From Syncephalis fuscata (Eukaryota > Zoopagomycota > Zoopagomycetes > Zoopagales > Piptocephalidaceae), in NCBI GenBank assembly GCA_025786725.1, contig JAHLTZ010000019.1, positions 411,083 to 475,082 of the forward strand: 64,000 bases of DNA, written 5' to 3'. The translations under genes and the position numbers were made by a program. The notes below the pieces were generated by a model. It ran no database searches. It had not been told where the DNA came from and saw nothing but the letters and a program-made list of their open reading frames with translations. Positions 36,041 to 50,383 of this stretch are shown here, piece after piece. Numbering within the stretch: the stretch's first letter is position 1; each line of letters opens with the position of its first letter.

Positions 36041-39000
36041 ATGGAAGCGGCATTTACAAAGACCACCGATGATACGTCTGTAGTGACCGCGTCTTCTGTA
36101 AAGCAACAGTCTTATGATGATCAAAATCAAGATGAGCGATGTACAAAGAAGATAGATCGTACAAGCGCATCCAAATCACGCTTACGAGGAAAGAAGGCTG
36201 ATAAGCAGAGCAAGCGCGTTGAAGATGATCTAGTGGCCAATGAGCTAACAACTAAAATGATGACTTGGAAAAGACGTAATGCCAAGCAAGTAACTCGTAG
36301 CTATTGTATTTCTTAAATGTACTAATATAAGAGTAGTGGACGAACAAACGATATACCACCTACAGTACACGGCCGTGGGCGTGGGCGTGGACGGGGAGGG
36401 AGCACCAGTATAGCAGCAGCGCCTATAGGGACAGGAACAGAAACGGCCTCACTGCATGACTCGTCAAAGTTTATCGAAAAGCAGTTATATGAACCAGGTG
36501 CCAATACTATGGTGACTGTTCATGAACGTGTTGGACGTGGACGCGGTCGAGATGGTTTAACAACTACTGCCATAAATAATAATCATAGTAATAATAATAA
36601 TAATACGAGTAATATGACGGCAACAACGGCAGTTACAGCACCTTTGTTAGCAAGTACAGCTATGGGAAATCGCTTAGATGGTGTATCAGGTAGCGTTAAT
36701 ATATATTTAATTACAACATGGTTCTATTATTTACATTGATTAGATTCGGCCAATGAACCAGTAGGACGGAAATCAAGCAGAAAGACTCGAGGTACCTCAA
36801 CTTTAAGTGGTCGTGGCAAATCTATTCGAGGACATGATACTGGCAATACAATGCCTGGATTAGAACGTGGACGTCGAGGCGGTGGAAGAGGCGGCCATTA
36901 TGGTCGGTCATCCGATCGACGATTTGATTCTGACGACGATGACAGTTGGTATGTACGAGGCGAGCCAGAAGAGTTGGAACCAGAAGTGACAATTCCACAT
37001 ACAGCAGCAAATCCTAAGCTATCGATAGAAGCAACAGCAGTACATTCATATAAAACATCTGATGAACAACATCGACTTTGTTTGCCATCCACTATCGCTA
37101 CTACTTCTACCGAGCAACAGCGTACTCGTCGACGACGTTCAGACCGTGATAAACAGCCATCACACTATATGAAAGGTTCTAATACACGGCATCAGCCGTT
37201 AATCGACGATACAGATGCACTTGAATCATTTTCACGTGACACTACTGGTCTAATTCACTCTAATGAACGCCAGCTATTTGATCCAACAACTGGCACCCTT
37301 CAAACTGCATCTAAAGGTGCAGGACATGAAGGTTCAACAACAAGAAGACACCGTACTGCTAAATCGCGGGATCTATCAACCTCTCATACTCATCCAAATG
37401 TATCAGTTCCAGTAACAGAAATAGTATCAGAACGTGACAGCACGACAATGTTGAGGTCAACGATTATTCACTTGGAGAAACGCATTGCCAGTGTGTTACG
37501 TGATTGTGATGATAAAGAGGCAATAGATACAATAATTGTCAATACAGTTGAGCATTCAGATACAACTGAATATTGGAGGAATAGATTGGATTTGTGTCAA
37601 AAGTAAGTAATTAAGTAATTAAGTAATTAGTAACTTGTTATTAATATTAATACTATGTATCTAGTCTACTTAATTATTATACACAATGGGCAGAAATCCA
37701 CCCAACTATGGATGGTCTACCAAATGCTTATGGTCGGATATGGAAGTTTGGTGTTTATCAGTGTATGGACGCACTTAGACGGCGTATAAAGTATAAGACT
37801 ACACTAGAACTGAATAAGATGACCATAGCCAATAATGAAGATAGTACAGGTCCAAATCAAACGGTAACTGATAATTTACGCCGTTTATTAAATGAGCATA
37901 TTTCAATGGCCGAGGAATTCTATCAATCTGCTCTTTATCGACTATCTTCTTCTTCTTCTTCTTCTTTACCATCAAGACCATTAATTGAAATGGGTCTATG
38001 GTCATGTGTTATGGCATTGGGTGATTTGTCTCGATATCGTGGTATGTTTGGACTGGCCAGTGGTGGTGAAGTGGAAACATTACGTCGTTATTGGCTTAAG
38101 AAATCACGGGCATGGTATCGGTGGGCAGCTCGTTTTACACCTGATCATGGTGAGTAATTAGTGATTAGTAATTACTACTTACTAATTAATGTAATTTAGG
38201 CAAAGTGTATAACCAATTGGCTATTCTTGCTTCACATCATGAGTTTGAAGCCTTTTATTATTATAGTCGAAGGTAGATATACTTGTATTAACACACAATG
38301 TCTTACATATACTTTATATAGTTTAACGGCTGATAAGCACTTTGATAATGCACGTGAATCACTTGTTATGCTTATTGAAATGAATCGCACTCGATATGCA
38401 TCAAGTTTGGCAAGTGTTCAATTATCATCTGATTTGTATTGCAACGACAATGGCTTGAGCGGCTATTTGTTCAACTACACGGCATGCTATTCACTAAAAC
38501 AAAGTAAGGTTATAGCAAACAATTGATTGTATAGTTACTAATGTTTGATTATAGTTTAGAACAGTTTACAGAATTACTTGATCAATTATTAGCAAAAATG
38601 ACAGATATTCTATTCGTTGATCCAACCATAGTAGGCTTAACTGACCATACTCAATATTCATTCTGGTTTCTATTTAGAGCTATTGTACTGAATATATCGG
38701 CAATTAACCAACATCAACACCAATCAAGTAATGAATGGTCAGAAGCAACAAATACCATGTCATCTATTGGAGAACATGAAGTGTTGGACGGTTATGCTAG
38801 TGGAAGAGCATTGGCTGCACAATTAATAGCCCAATTCTCAACAAATCTATGGCAACAGACAACCAGGCCAATCAATGATCAATTAAATGTTAATAGTGGT
38901 GTTTTACTTTATACATCAATTCTATTGGCATGGCTTGTTGGTAGCGGCTTGTATTCTATGGATAAGGATGCTATAAATGATTCATCGTTACCACCAACAA

Positions 39001-40690
39001 CAGTGATAGGTAAACGAGGCATTGTTTTAGCCAAGGTAAAGCTTTGTATATTATATAGACTATAAATCATTAATACAATATTTAGATGTCCAGTACATTC
39101 TGGCAATTTTTAGCGGAATATTTGAATAATATTCAACGAACACTTGATGAGCCATGGACTGAATCAGATAATATAACCTGTCGTTCTTTCACTGCAACAT
39201 CTCCACCATTACCGGAAGATTTTGAATTACAAGGACTAGCATGGTCGCTTACCTTTATAGCTGACCATAATCCTGCTTCATTGCTAACCCCATGGGATGT
39301 AACTAGACGACATAATGTTGAAGATGCCGTTGAGATTATCGATACAGATTATGGTCATTGGGAAGAACCAGAACTAGAACCAAAACATATAATGTCTATA
39401 GACGAAGATGAAGATGATATGAGAATGACCGCCAATGAATTATTAAGCTATCGTAAACGACGTGCATTAACATTGGGTCATCTATTAACAGCGGTAAGTA
39501 ATAAAAAAGACTTTTAGTAACCGTATTAATAGTAATCTAAATAATATATAGATGGTGACAGGATTTGAATGGTCATTAGCTTCAAAAGAATTTACAGTAG
39601 ATATTTCATTATTATCACAAAATACCAACCAGATACTGCTGTGAATAATATTAATATAATAATAAGTGAAGATGAAGAAAATGAAAGTGAAAGTGAAGAA
39701 GATGAAGATGAAGAGATATCAAATGATACACATGGTCATTTAGCCAATCTTAAGGTTAGTAACAATATACATATATATATACATATATATATAATCATGT
39801 ACTTTTAATAATAGTTAATAATCATGTTATAATAATAGGCTCGTAAACGTGAATTAGAAGATCTATTGACGGCTGATCGTCGTGATCGTCGTCTCTATGA
39901 ACGAACAACTACATCAACCATATCAAAGACAAACAGTGCTACACAGTCTTCAACATTAAACAAACCACATAAACTATCACCAGATAAGATAACAACACTA
40001 TTAATTGATACAAATATGTTTATTCGTGATTTATCAACCATTAAATGTATTATTCAATCAGGACACTGGTCAATTATTCTACCATTGGCTGGTACGTATT
40101 ATAATGGCATCATTATAAATGTAGTTAATTAAAGTGTGTTTAGTGGTTATTGAATTGGATGGTTTACAGAAGAACGATTCAGCTTTAGGAGTGGCAGCCC
40201 GTGAAGCAATTACTTATTTAGAGATCATTTTGCCTTAACTATCGAACAACGTATTAATAAAAGAACAAAACAGCAACAAATTCGTGTACAAACGGCAAAA
40301 GGCAACTATCTACCGGATATTCGATATCGTAGTGAATCATTCTACTCAAATGAAGAAACAGATCGATGGGGTGACTACACGGATACAACCTCTCAATTGA
40401 CAGCTATATCAACAACAACAACCAATGAATATGAAATTGAAAAAGAGTTAATAGCTACATCTCAATCAATGAGCACTGCTACAACAACAACAACTACAAT
40501 AACAACTAATCAATTACATTGGCCGCGTAAAACACTTGATGATGTTATTCTTGAAGTATGCCAACATCATACTAATGAAGCATCTGCGCTTGTAACTGAT
40601 GATGCTAATTTAAGAGTCAAGGCTCGTTCATACGGTGTAGCCGTCATGAGTGATCGACAAGTTAAACGTCTATTACGACAAGCTCTGTAG
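36041..40690 (+). CDS. SMG6: EST1/SMG6-type protein with PIN nuclease domain
   Basis: About ten or eleven exons, roughly 1,350 residues, close to animal SMG6. The N-terminal third is disordered with RG-rich stretches (VHGRGRGRGRGG, RGRRGGGRGGHYGR) and Asn runs. The 14-3-3-like/EST1 region follows (YTQWAEIHPTMDGLPNAYGR, GLWSCVMALGDLSRYRGMF), then the EST1 helical block (LPEDFELQGLAWS). The C-terminus is a PIN domain with its acidic residues: LLIDTNMFIRDL, VVIELDGLQKND and ALVTDDANLRVKARSYGV. SMG6 is the endonuclease of nonsense-mediated mRNA decay; yeast Est1 relatives work at telomeres. The preserved PIN acids favour the SMG6 role. Breaks of one base occur near 38500, 39622 and 40222, each cured by one extra base. 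Confidence 0.9.
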
Positions 40691-41384
40691 TACAGTAATC
40701 ATTGGGATATACTTTAGGATATGGTCATCTATAACACCATGGTTAATAGTTTGAGTATATATATATAATAGGAATACTCGAATATAATATAGCTATTGGG
40801 TTACCGGTAATACTATTATATCGGACAACGACAGTATACTTTTACTCTTTAATTAGAGATAAGAAGAAAGTGATACAGAAAAAACAATGTATCTTTTTTT
40901 TACTATTGTCGATGATAGCCACTCACCATTATAACAACAACAGTAGCAGTAGTAATAGCTACAGCAGTAACTGCACCTAGTTTATTACATTGATAATGGT
41001 GCAAGTAGTATTGAAGATGCCAATTGATTGCGTTACTTTTCTATTTCATTATTATTATTATTATTATTACTATTATTTCCTACTATTGATCGTACAACAT
41101 TTTGTCGTTTACTTGTATAGAGACGATGATGCAGTGATATATACATTATATACTATATACACTTAATACTAATATCAATAACACTGATGATGATTGGATT
41201 GGATGGATTTGGTGTTATAAATATAATAATATGACTGTAATAGTAAATAAATAAAAGGATGATAGTCATAATAATATAAATTGATAATAAACATGATGAT
41301 TAGTTGTTTATTATTAAATATAATGCTATTAAGCATTAGATGATAATCATGATAGTGTTACTAATAAAGAATTAATAATAATGG
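40691..41384. other. Intergenic region between convergent genes, with ATT microsatellite
   Basis: About 690 bp of AT-rich sequence between the stops of the SMG6-type and TPR-type genes. An (ATT)n run lies at about 41048-41069. No gene seen. Confidence 0.5.
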
Positions 41385-44300
41385 TTATGATGATGATGGT
41401 GGTGGTGGTTGAGGTGGTTGAGTTGTTGTGGCTGTGGTTGTACCTCCTGTAGATGGTGGTTGATTACCACTATGACTACTGCCACCACGACCGCGGCCAC
41501 GGCCACGACCACGTCCTCCTCTACCTGTATGAGCGGTTGTACTAGTTGTTCCAGTAGTGGTAGTAGCAGGAGTTGTAGTAGCAAATGGGTTTGGCGATGG
41601 TGTAGCCATTGTAGTTGTTGTTGCTGTTGGTGGTGGTGGACGACCAGCTGCTGCTAAGCCTCGTCCACGGCCTCTTAATGAAGCTTTTGCTCGTTCACGT
41701 AATTCGCGTGCTGTTGCTTCTAGATCGGATAAAGTCGAGCCTGTATCGCTAGGTAGCTTTGTTGCCGTCACCACTGGTTCTGTAGCAGTAGCAATGGCTA
41801 AATATTAAATAAAATATTGCTTAATTTATTTAATAGAATATTAATAATGAATAACTTACCTGGCACGCTAGGTGGGGTTGCTGCTATGCCTGTTGCTGCT
41901 GGTGTTATAGTAGTAGCAGTGGCTGGAGTAGCAGTACTAGTACTTGTTGGTACACCACCAAACTTTTCAAATCGTCGGGCACGCATTTCATTGGCATCAA
42001 TTGTAGTAGTCGTTACAGTTCGTACTATTATTAACATAAAAATATTATTAGTATGCTTATTATTCATTATAGCTATTATATCGTATTAAATACAGCCTTT
42101 CTCTCTCTTCTCCATCTTATATTAATTATATTTACCTGGACGAGGCAAGTCAAATTCAATTTTTTGAAACTTTTTAGCTGATACCGGTTTTGCTGCTTCG
42201 GTTGCGGCAGCAGCAGTAGTTGCTGTTACGGCCGTTACAATAGGAGTAGTTGTAACAGCAGTTGTGACAGTTTCGGCAGTAGTAATAGGTACAGAAGGTG
42301 TTGTTGTTATTGCCGTTACAATAGGTACATTTGTAGCTACTGGTGTTGCTGTCGTAGTTGCTACATTCGATGATGAAGCAGTTACTGCCGGTGTTGCTGT
42401 CACTGTAGTTGCTACTGTGGCAGGTGTACTCTTATCATCGCTAATTGTACTTGGTATAGTAGGTGTAGAGACTGCAGTAGTTGCCGGTGATTCAACCGTT
42501 GAAGTAGATTCAGTAGGTGGTGGGATTGCCGGTGTTGTAGATACACTTTCGGGTAATTCAATTCTAATGATTCATATTAATAAATTAATATTTATATTTA
42601 TATCAATATTTACCGAGTAGGTGTCACTTCATCCATCGATGCTTTAGTGGATTTCTCAGATTGATTTCTAGTTACAATCAATTAATAACATGATTACATT
42701 AATGACTACTAATAACTTACACTTCTTCTAGTTGTACTAAATGATCTTCAGCCATAGACGCTGTTGTATCTTGTACTGTTGTCGTCTCTGCTTCCATAAC
42801 TATTCCCTCTTCTACTTCTGTTGGTTCAACTACCAATGTTGGTGACACTGCTGCAGGTTCAAATGAATCAGTAACAGGTGCCGTTGTTACTTGTTCAACA
42901 ATGGTAGCTGGTATAGTATCAGCAGTTGTTCTAATAATCAATGATTAAATTAATATAAATCATATGCCTTATAGTCCTAACTTACTGTTCCGTAGTCAAA
43001 GTAGTCGTAGAAGATAGTTCACTTGGTGTAAATGCCGGTGCTTCAACGTTTAATGAGTGTGTAGTGGTCGGTATTGATTCATCTAAACGTACACGTTTAC
43101 TTTCCGGTTGTTGTTGTTGTGATGTAGATACAGCAATGGTTGGTGGTGTTGTTGCCGCACCTATTGGCACTTCTTTCTTTTCACTATCTACATCGCTCGA
43201 CGCTAGTTCGTTCATTTCCACATCTTCGTCAATAGGCAATGGCCGTTTGTGTGTTTCGGTGGCGATTGATGGCGTTGGTAGTTCAGGAGCCGTATCCGTT
43301 AATGGCGTTGATGGTACAGATAAAGAAGTGGCCGCTGTATCTTCAGTACCACCAAGTGATACAACCTTGGCTTTGAGTTGAGTAATTTGATCACGTTGTC
43401 CTTCAACACGTCGCTCAAGCATGGAATAACGTGCACGCCATCGCATATCACATACACTACGTTCTTGTTGCCGGGCTGCTTCAATGGCCACTTCATTCGC
43501 TGTTGTTTGATCTCCTCCACCGTTACCGTTAGCTGCAGCGACGGCAGCAGCATTATCTAATAATAATTGCTGTTGTTGTTGTTGCATCTTTGTTTCATAA
43601 CTTGTTTTCATTTCAAGCAATTTCGCTTTTGCTCGTTGATGCAGTAATTTAAACTTTTCCTAATAAAAACAGCTATTATTAATATCAATATTATTAAACT
43701 GTTTAAAAGCAAAACTTACTTGCTCTTGATTAATCGTTGTTTCAAGTTCAGTAACACGTGCAGTTAACGCTTCCTTTTCTGTAACTAGCTGTGTACGTTC
43801 CGCTTCTAATTGTTCACGTTCACGATTATCCTGCGCCGCTTGTTGATGTTGCGCGGCCGCTTGCTGTGCTTCCTTCAACTGCTCCTGCAATGCTTGTAAA
43901 CGCTCTTGGCTCTTCTGTGACATATCACGATAGCGGACTTGCCATTGATTGATATACTCGGTAAGTTGAGCAACCTTGTGCTGTTCACCTTCTTTATTGT
44001 TTTCAAACTCATCGACACGTTGTTGAAGTTCCGTTTGCGCCGTTTGTGCCGTCTCCAGTGATTGTTCAAGCCGTGTACACTCTTCCTGTAGCCTTGTATG
44101 TTCAAATGGATCAATACGTTTATAAGTTTGTAATATTTGCTGTGCACGATCCTTCCAATGCTGATTATCACGTTTCAATAAATCAATTTCTGCATCCTTT
44201 GCTTCAATATCGGCTGTCAACTCGGCCGTCTTTTCACGTAGTGGATCGACCTGCGATTGAGCATCGACAAGAGCAGCTTCCAGTTGGGTGACGCGCTGTT

Positions 44301-46393
44301 GAAGGCGTACATTATCGGCACGTAAAGCTACATTACTTTCACGCAGTATATTCAATTGGTTCACCTTTTCCATTAGCTCGTTATGTTGTGTTGCCGTTTG
44401 TAACGATGATTCTTGTCGTTTACGCTCCTATTACATAATAAATAAGCGTTTAATATACCGACTGGTTATACAAACCATAACAAATACTTGCCTCCATAAG
44501 TAAAGCACGGCATTCGGCCAATTGTCTATCTGACTGAGTCAACTGCAGACGTAGTCGACGTGCTTCACTTTCTTTAAGATCAAGCTGTGATCGTAGTCGA
44601 ACACTCTCTGTACGTAAATCTTGATTAATGATTTGTAACTGCTCATGGGCAATAGCCGGTGTATCCTCAGAACCATTCGCATTTGCTGTACTGGCACTTG
44701 TGGCTGTTTCACTTGTCGCCACTCGACGTGATTGAGCCGCAGCGGTATCCAAATAGGATTGAAGATTATTGTTTTGTACCGTCAATTCAGAGCATCTATT
44801 AATATTTATTAGTAAAATATCTACACATTATTGCAATATTGATTGATTTATATGCATTTTTACTTACCGATCCTCTAATTCAGTAATATTACGTTGCAGA
44901 ATCGATCGTTGTTCTGCCCATGATGATTCGGCACTCTTTAGCTTGGCTTCAGCCGTAGTCGTTTCGGATCGGAAGGTAGCCAATTGATCTTGAAGTGCTT
45001 GGCATTGCTCTTTAACTTCACCTAATGCTTGAACATCTGCGGCATGAGCTACCAATTCGTGTTGATACTGCTTTTGAGCATTGCGAGCCATTTCAGCATG
45101 TCGACGTAGATCTTCTCGCATTGTGTCGCGCATATTGATAATCTATATAACAAATTAGTACAATAGCATGCAATAACTAAAATACATACATTCTGTTCAT
45201 CACGCTTCAACTGCTCAATACGCTCTTCCAAAAGGTGTTTCTCGCGTTGCCAGTTCGATCGTTCAGCTGTTGTATCTTCTTGTAGTTGTGAATATTCTTG
45301 TGTTGTCTTTACGAGCTCACTAGTCAATTCAGTAACCTTTTCCCGTAAATTTGTAATAGTCAACTAAAAATTTATAAATTTAATTAGCTATTTAACCGAC
45401 TAATTGTATTGTCATTATTTAAATCAATTTACCTCTTGATCAGCTTGTCGTTTCTCTGTATCACGTTCAAATTCCGATAGCGTTGTTTGCAGGCTTGCTA
45501 ATGCTTCTTCACTAGCTGAACTGATTGCTCTATACTGTTCAACTTGTTCTGCTGCTCTTTCTACTGCTTTCTTTGCCTCAACCAATTCGCCACTAATTAA
45601 CAGTATTCCGCATTTGTGTATATATTAATTATGTAATCCAATAGAAAATTATATAATCAATCTTACCGTAATTTAACCAGTTCTTGTCGTTGTTGTTCCT
45701 CAACCGAAACTGATTCATTAGAATTGGCCGCACTTGTTCCCGTAGTTCTTGGTCGTTCGTATTCTTGTAAACGTTCTTCGGCTGATTGCAGTTTGTCTTC
45801 AAGTTCACTAACTCGTTGATTTTGATGTTTCAATGATGTTTTAGCTACCATCCATTGTTCACGTGTTGTTTGATATTCCGTTGACTATTATTACAATTAC
45901 GCTATTACTATTATTACTATTGCTACTACTAACTACTAACCAATTTATCTATACGAGTTTGATAGTCTTTAGATTCCATTTCTTTACGTAATAACAATCC
46001 ACGATGAGCAGTTGATTCTTCATTTAATTTAGCCTTGGCAGTTTCCCTATTCAATCAATAATTACCATTACTATTACCCTTACTATTGCCATTACTATTA
46101 ACTTACAATTCTCGTTCTGTGTTCTGTAATTGTTGCTCAAATCGTGTTCTCGCTTCATTTGATGATCGTTCAACTTCCTTTTGCATCTGTTCAAGATTAC
46201 GCATCATGTCATTAAGATTTGCTCGTTCTTGTGACAGTGAATTATTCTCTTGCATCATACGGTCCTGCATAGTTTGGAATAATTGTTTTTCAGCTCGTAG
46301 ATTTGCACATTCTTGACGTAGTTTTTCTTGAACTTCACGTGCTGTTAATAGCTCTTCATTGGCCTAATAATAGTAATATCAAATACATTAAAT

Positions 46394-46455
<62 letters not shown>

Positions 46456-49225
46456 TCAATGACTATTATTATCTATATGAATTACCTTGCGTGTTGCCAA
46501 TTCTTGACGGCCTTGTTGTTCTTGAAGCACAGCATTACGTTCACGCACTTGTTGTAGCTCAGTCTTTTGTAACTCGGTATTTTCAACCAAAAGTTGATAA
46601 CGTTCTAGTATGAATTCATTAGTATCATCGGCTACCACTATAGATACAACTTACCATTAAGATAGGTAACTTGAGCATTAGCCTGTGCTACTTCAATTCG
46701 ATATGTTGTACACTGATTTTGTGCCTGTTCTAATTGCTCTTTAAGTGTATGTAGATCTGCGCCTGATTCAGTGCGATAAGCATCAAAGTGTTCTTGCAAT
46801 TCACGTAACATAACTGCCACATCTGGATGGGGTCCGGTGCCAGTATTACCAGTATCCATGGTCGCTGGTTGATTTGGCTCAGGTGTATGTGGTTCTTCAC
46901 GTCGTGTCGTATTCACTTCACCAGATTCATCTTGCGGCAATGATTGACCGGCATTCTCTAGCATACGCCGAAGTAAATCGCGTTCACGTGTATATGAATC
47001 AATACGCAAATGAGCCGTCTGCAATCGATCTCTTAATTCTTGTATCAACTGTTGTGCCTCAGCAATTGCTTCACTTTCTAGTTCCGAATGATGTTGGCGT
47101 CGTCTATTCTCCTCCTGTTCAAGACGTGATGCCAAATCCTGTGTGACCTTGAGTAAACGTTGATTCTGCTGTTGTAACTCTTGAATATTACGGAAAGTTG
47201 TCAACTGTGACGTAATAATCTGTTCAACTTCAGTACCACTTGTTGTATGACGGGATGGTGATCCAAATGATGCCATTGCTATTTCACTTGGTGGCACACC
47301 TTGTTGTTTTGCAATAAGTGTTTGTACCTGTAAAGCCAACCGCTCCGATTCTATTAATATAAGTATAAATATAGATTAGTTATATGTATGTGTATTATGT
47401 TTTTATGTTTATTATACCTTTCTTTAGTGCTATATTCTCACGATCAACACGTTCTTGGTGAAGACGAGCATCTTCTGCCTGTTGAGCCAGTTCTTCTCGG
47501 TCCTTCATGGCCGTTGTCAACTGATCGGCCAATTGAGTCGCTTCATGGCAAATAATCTCGTATTCTTCTCGTTGCTTTTGCAATAATGGGGCCTATAGCA
47601 TTGTTATTGGTCAACTAATGTCATTATTAACTAAATTAATTCACTTTACCCGCTCATCAATTTCTCGTAAAATGCCCGTTAATGATTCGGTAATACGTTG
47701 ATTTTCACGCTGTTCTGCTGTCAATTCCTCTTGCACTCTAATGTAATCAGAATACTGTATCATAAAATATATTAGCCTTTTTAATTATAATACAACTGAT
47801 CATAATAAATAACCACTTACTATTTGAGTGAACGTTTTACCAGATTTTTGCATACGTGAAACGGCCGCAGCAGTCGGCGATAGTATAACACTGGCATCAG
47901 CATTTGGTGCTTGTAATGATTCACGATTACCGAGCAATTCATTTACAGTGTGTAGCTCTTCCTTTAATCGATCGAGTTCTGTCGTTTGTGTTTCCAATTG
48001 CTGGCCAAGTTCTTTTTGAGTTTCAGCTTCTTGCAATTCAGCTAAACGACAGCGTTCTTCTGCTCGATCAACAGCTGCTCGCATCTCGAGCATTAAGCCT
48101 GTTTTCAATATAGCAATAAATGCATATACAGTTAACTAAGTATGCTTTATATGCCATTAGTATCCTTTACCTTCAAGCTGTTCAACTCGTTCGCGTGCCT
48201 CACGCTGACCACTCTCCCATAGTTCGCATACTCGTCTCTGTGCCTCCATTTCTGTTTTAAATGCTGCATCTGTTTCTGCTTGCTGTTGTTCCAAATCACG
48301 TTGTCGTTCCAGTGCTTCTTCAAGTTTACGTGTGCAAACTTCTAGACGTCGTTCAATAGCAATAGCTTTCTGAACAGCCGTTGTCTGTTCCTCACGTGCT
48401 ACAGACAACGCCGTTTGAAGCTGAGTCGTTTCTTCAGCACGTTCTTGCCGTTGTCGCTGTAATTCTAGCGACTTTGCTTCCAGTTCTTTTGTGAGCCATT
48501 CGCTGTTCTGCTGTGCCAGCGTCAGTTCTTGTGTGGCCCGTTGTTCACGTAGGTTCACAGCTAATTCCGATGAGCGTAGCTGCTGTAATTCTACCTCTAA
48601 TCGGCGAATTTCAGCACGAGCTTCAGTACTTTTTTCAAGTAAAGAGCGCTGCTCTTCAGCTACTACATCGGCATTCTCAGCACGTCGTTCTAACAGTGCG
48701 TTTGTATCTCGTAGATCGGCTTCAAGCTTCAGTATTTTTCGCTTAGCTTCATCCAATTCATCAGCAACATGCTGAGTATCTCCTTGCTGCGTTTTTGTGC
48801 TTGCTTGTAATTGTTCCAATGCAGCCACTATAAACAATATATATTTATATTAATATTAATCCATAGTTTAATGATTATTGATCGTTTAACTCCTTACCGG
48901 ATTGTGCACGCTCCTCTTGTGCTTTTACTACTTCTGAACGTAATCTTTCCTGTTGTGATGTAATAAACTTTAACTTTGTTTCCTGTTGATTTAATAATCT
49001 ATCACGATTCACTTCCATTTGACTACGTATCGCACGCTCTTCTTCTAGCGCATTACGCGATTCAGCGAATCGACGGTCGCATGCTTCCACTTTTATCGCG
49101 ATAGTTGTAAGTAATGCCTCACTGGCCGTGGTAAACAATGGAGATAGGTCATCTACGGAAAGCGAGAGATGTGCTGCCAATAACTCGATTGGCCCTTTAG
49201 CCAGCTCGTCAACGGCCGTGTCCAT
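41385..49225 (-). CDS. TPR: TPR/Mlp1-type nuclear pore basket protein
   Basis: About twenty exons on the minus strand, roughly 2,150 residues. The ATG at 49225 opens MDTAVDELAKGPIELLAAHL, then nearly continuous coiled coil for about 1,600 residues (for example EARRLRLQLTQSDRQLAECR). The block LAQQNSEWLTKELEAKSLEL matches the conserved early segment of TPR/Mlp proteins. The last ~500 residues are low-complexity Thr/Val/Ala/Pro-rich, ending in an RG-rich tail (GRGGRGRGRGRGRGG). TPR and Mlp1/2 form the filaments of the nuclear basket and act in mRNA quality control and chromatin tethering. The RG tail is unusual for yeast Mlp proteins. Exact exon edges in the middle were not all checked. One intron holds a long AAT microsatellite. 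Confidence 0.85.
46397..46453. repeat. (AAT)n microsatellite in a TPR intron
   Basis: About 18 uninterrupted AAT units. It lies inside an intron of the TPR-type gene. Shorter AAT/ATT runs occur in introns of uL4m (about 8579-8599) and VPS13 (about 30344-30369). Confidence 0.9.
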
Positions 49226-49762
49226 AGCTTATTCACCTCTACTGCCGGTATTTCGTCAAATACACGAAAATAGCCAAGGTAGTAGGCGATAGAAAGGCAC
49301 ATACACGTTTATAGACGCGTCGTAATTACTGTACAAAGTAATACTGTAGATCCAATAGCATAAGTATATTTATACTCTTCTGGAACGTATAGCTTACCGG
49401 TCACTCTATGGCCCAGTCGACTGAATAAGTAGTTGGAATGTATATAGTCTTATATAACGCTTAATCTTAAAGAATCAATACAGAAAATCGACATCAGACG
49501 TGGTAAACCAAGCCAGTTAAGAATGGTGATAGTGCGAGTGGAGATAAATAGGCCGATCAATGACACCACCACCACCACTATAATTATTTATCGTATACGT
49601 GTCTACTCTCAATCAATAATAAATGATTTTATTAATAATAATAAACTTATAAATCTGCGAATTAATTCATTCATTTACACAAAGTTTGCTTTTTTTCTTT
49701 TTACGATTTCATTGGATTGAGTTTATTAAATACTACAACTACGATTATCACGTATAAAAAAT
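49226..49762. promoter_or_regulatory. Divergent promoter region between TPR and CHZ1
   Basis: 537 bp between the two divergent ATGs, with no coding signal. It must contain both promoters. A short ACC repeat (about 49563-49577) is present. No specific element recognised. Confidence 0.4.
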
Positions 49763-50383
49763 ATGAGTGCGGAAGATCTAAGCAAAAATACAAAAACCAA
49801 AGACACTTTGGTCTTAAACGAAAAAGAAATTAAAAAAACAGGAGATAATAAGCCAAAAATAACGTATGACTCTGAGGAAGATATTAACGACGTAGAAGAA
49901 GTAGAAGAAGAGGAAGAGGAGGAGGAAATAGAAGAAGAGGAGGAGGAAATAGAAGAAGAGGAGGAGGAGGAGGAGGAAGAAGAAGAAGAAGAAGAAGAGC
50001 TTCAGCCAATACCAAGAAAACGAAAGTTAGAATCGTTGAAAAGCAGCAAAAGTAAAAAACCTGAACATTCTAAGGTAATATTTTAATAACACAATATGTA
50101 ATTTATTTACAAATATTTATTACAATTAGAATAAAAAATCACGCAAATCCAAAAGTAAAAAGGACGATGATGAGGATGAAGACGATTTTGATGAAGAAGC
50201 ATTATCAGATATTGGTATGTAGTTTAATAATCAATATAAATTTTATTAATTAATACTAAATAAATAGAGGATGATCTACAAGAGATTGATACAAGTAACA
50301 TTATCTCTACAGGGCGGCGTACACGTGGTCGTCGTGTAGATTATCGTCAGTTTGGCTTGGACAAGGATGAAGATGAGCACTAG
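49763..50383 (+). CDS. CHZ1: Chz1-type H2A.Z-H2B histone chaperone
   Basis: Three exons (49763-50074, 50130-50214, 50268-50383), 170 residues. The diagnostic CHZ motif lies near the C-terminus: EIDTSNIISTGRRTRGRRVD followed by Tyr, preceded by an acidic helix (DEEALSDIEDDLQEID). Upstream is an extreme Glu run of about 45 residues (encoded at 49894-50000) and a Lys-rich segment likely to be a nuclear signal (PRKRKLESLKSSKSKK). In yeast Chz1 carries H2A.Z-H2B dimers to SWR1 for deposition. The Glu run is longer than in typical Chz1 and may vary between strains. Confidence 0.88.

Noticed and set aside
41817-42620. Val-rich open frames antisense to the TPR tail
   Set aside because: They reflect the Thr/Val/Ala-rich low-complexity coding sequence on the opposite strand.
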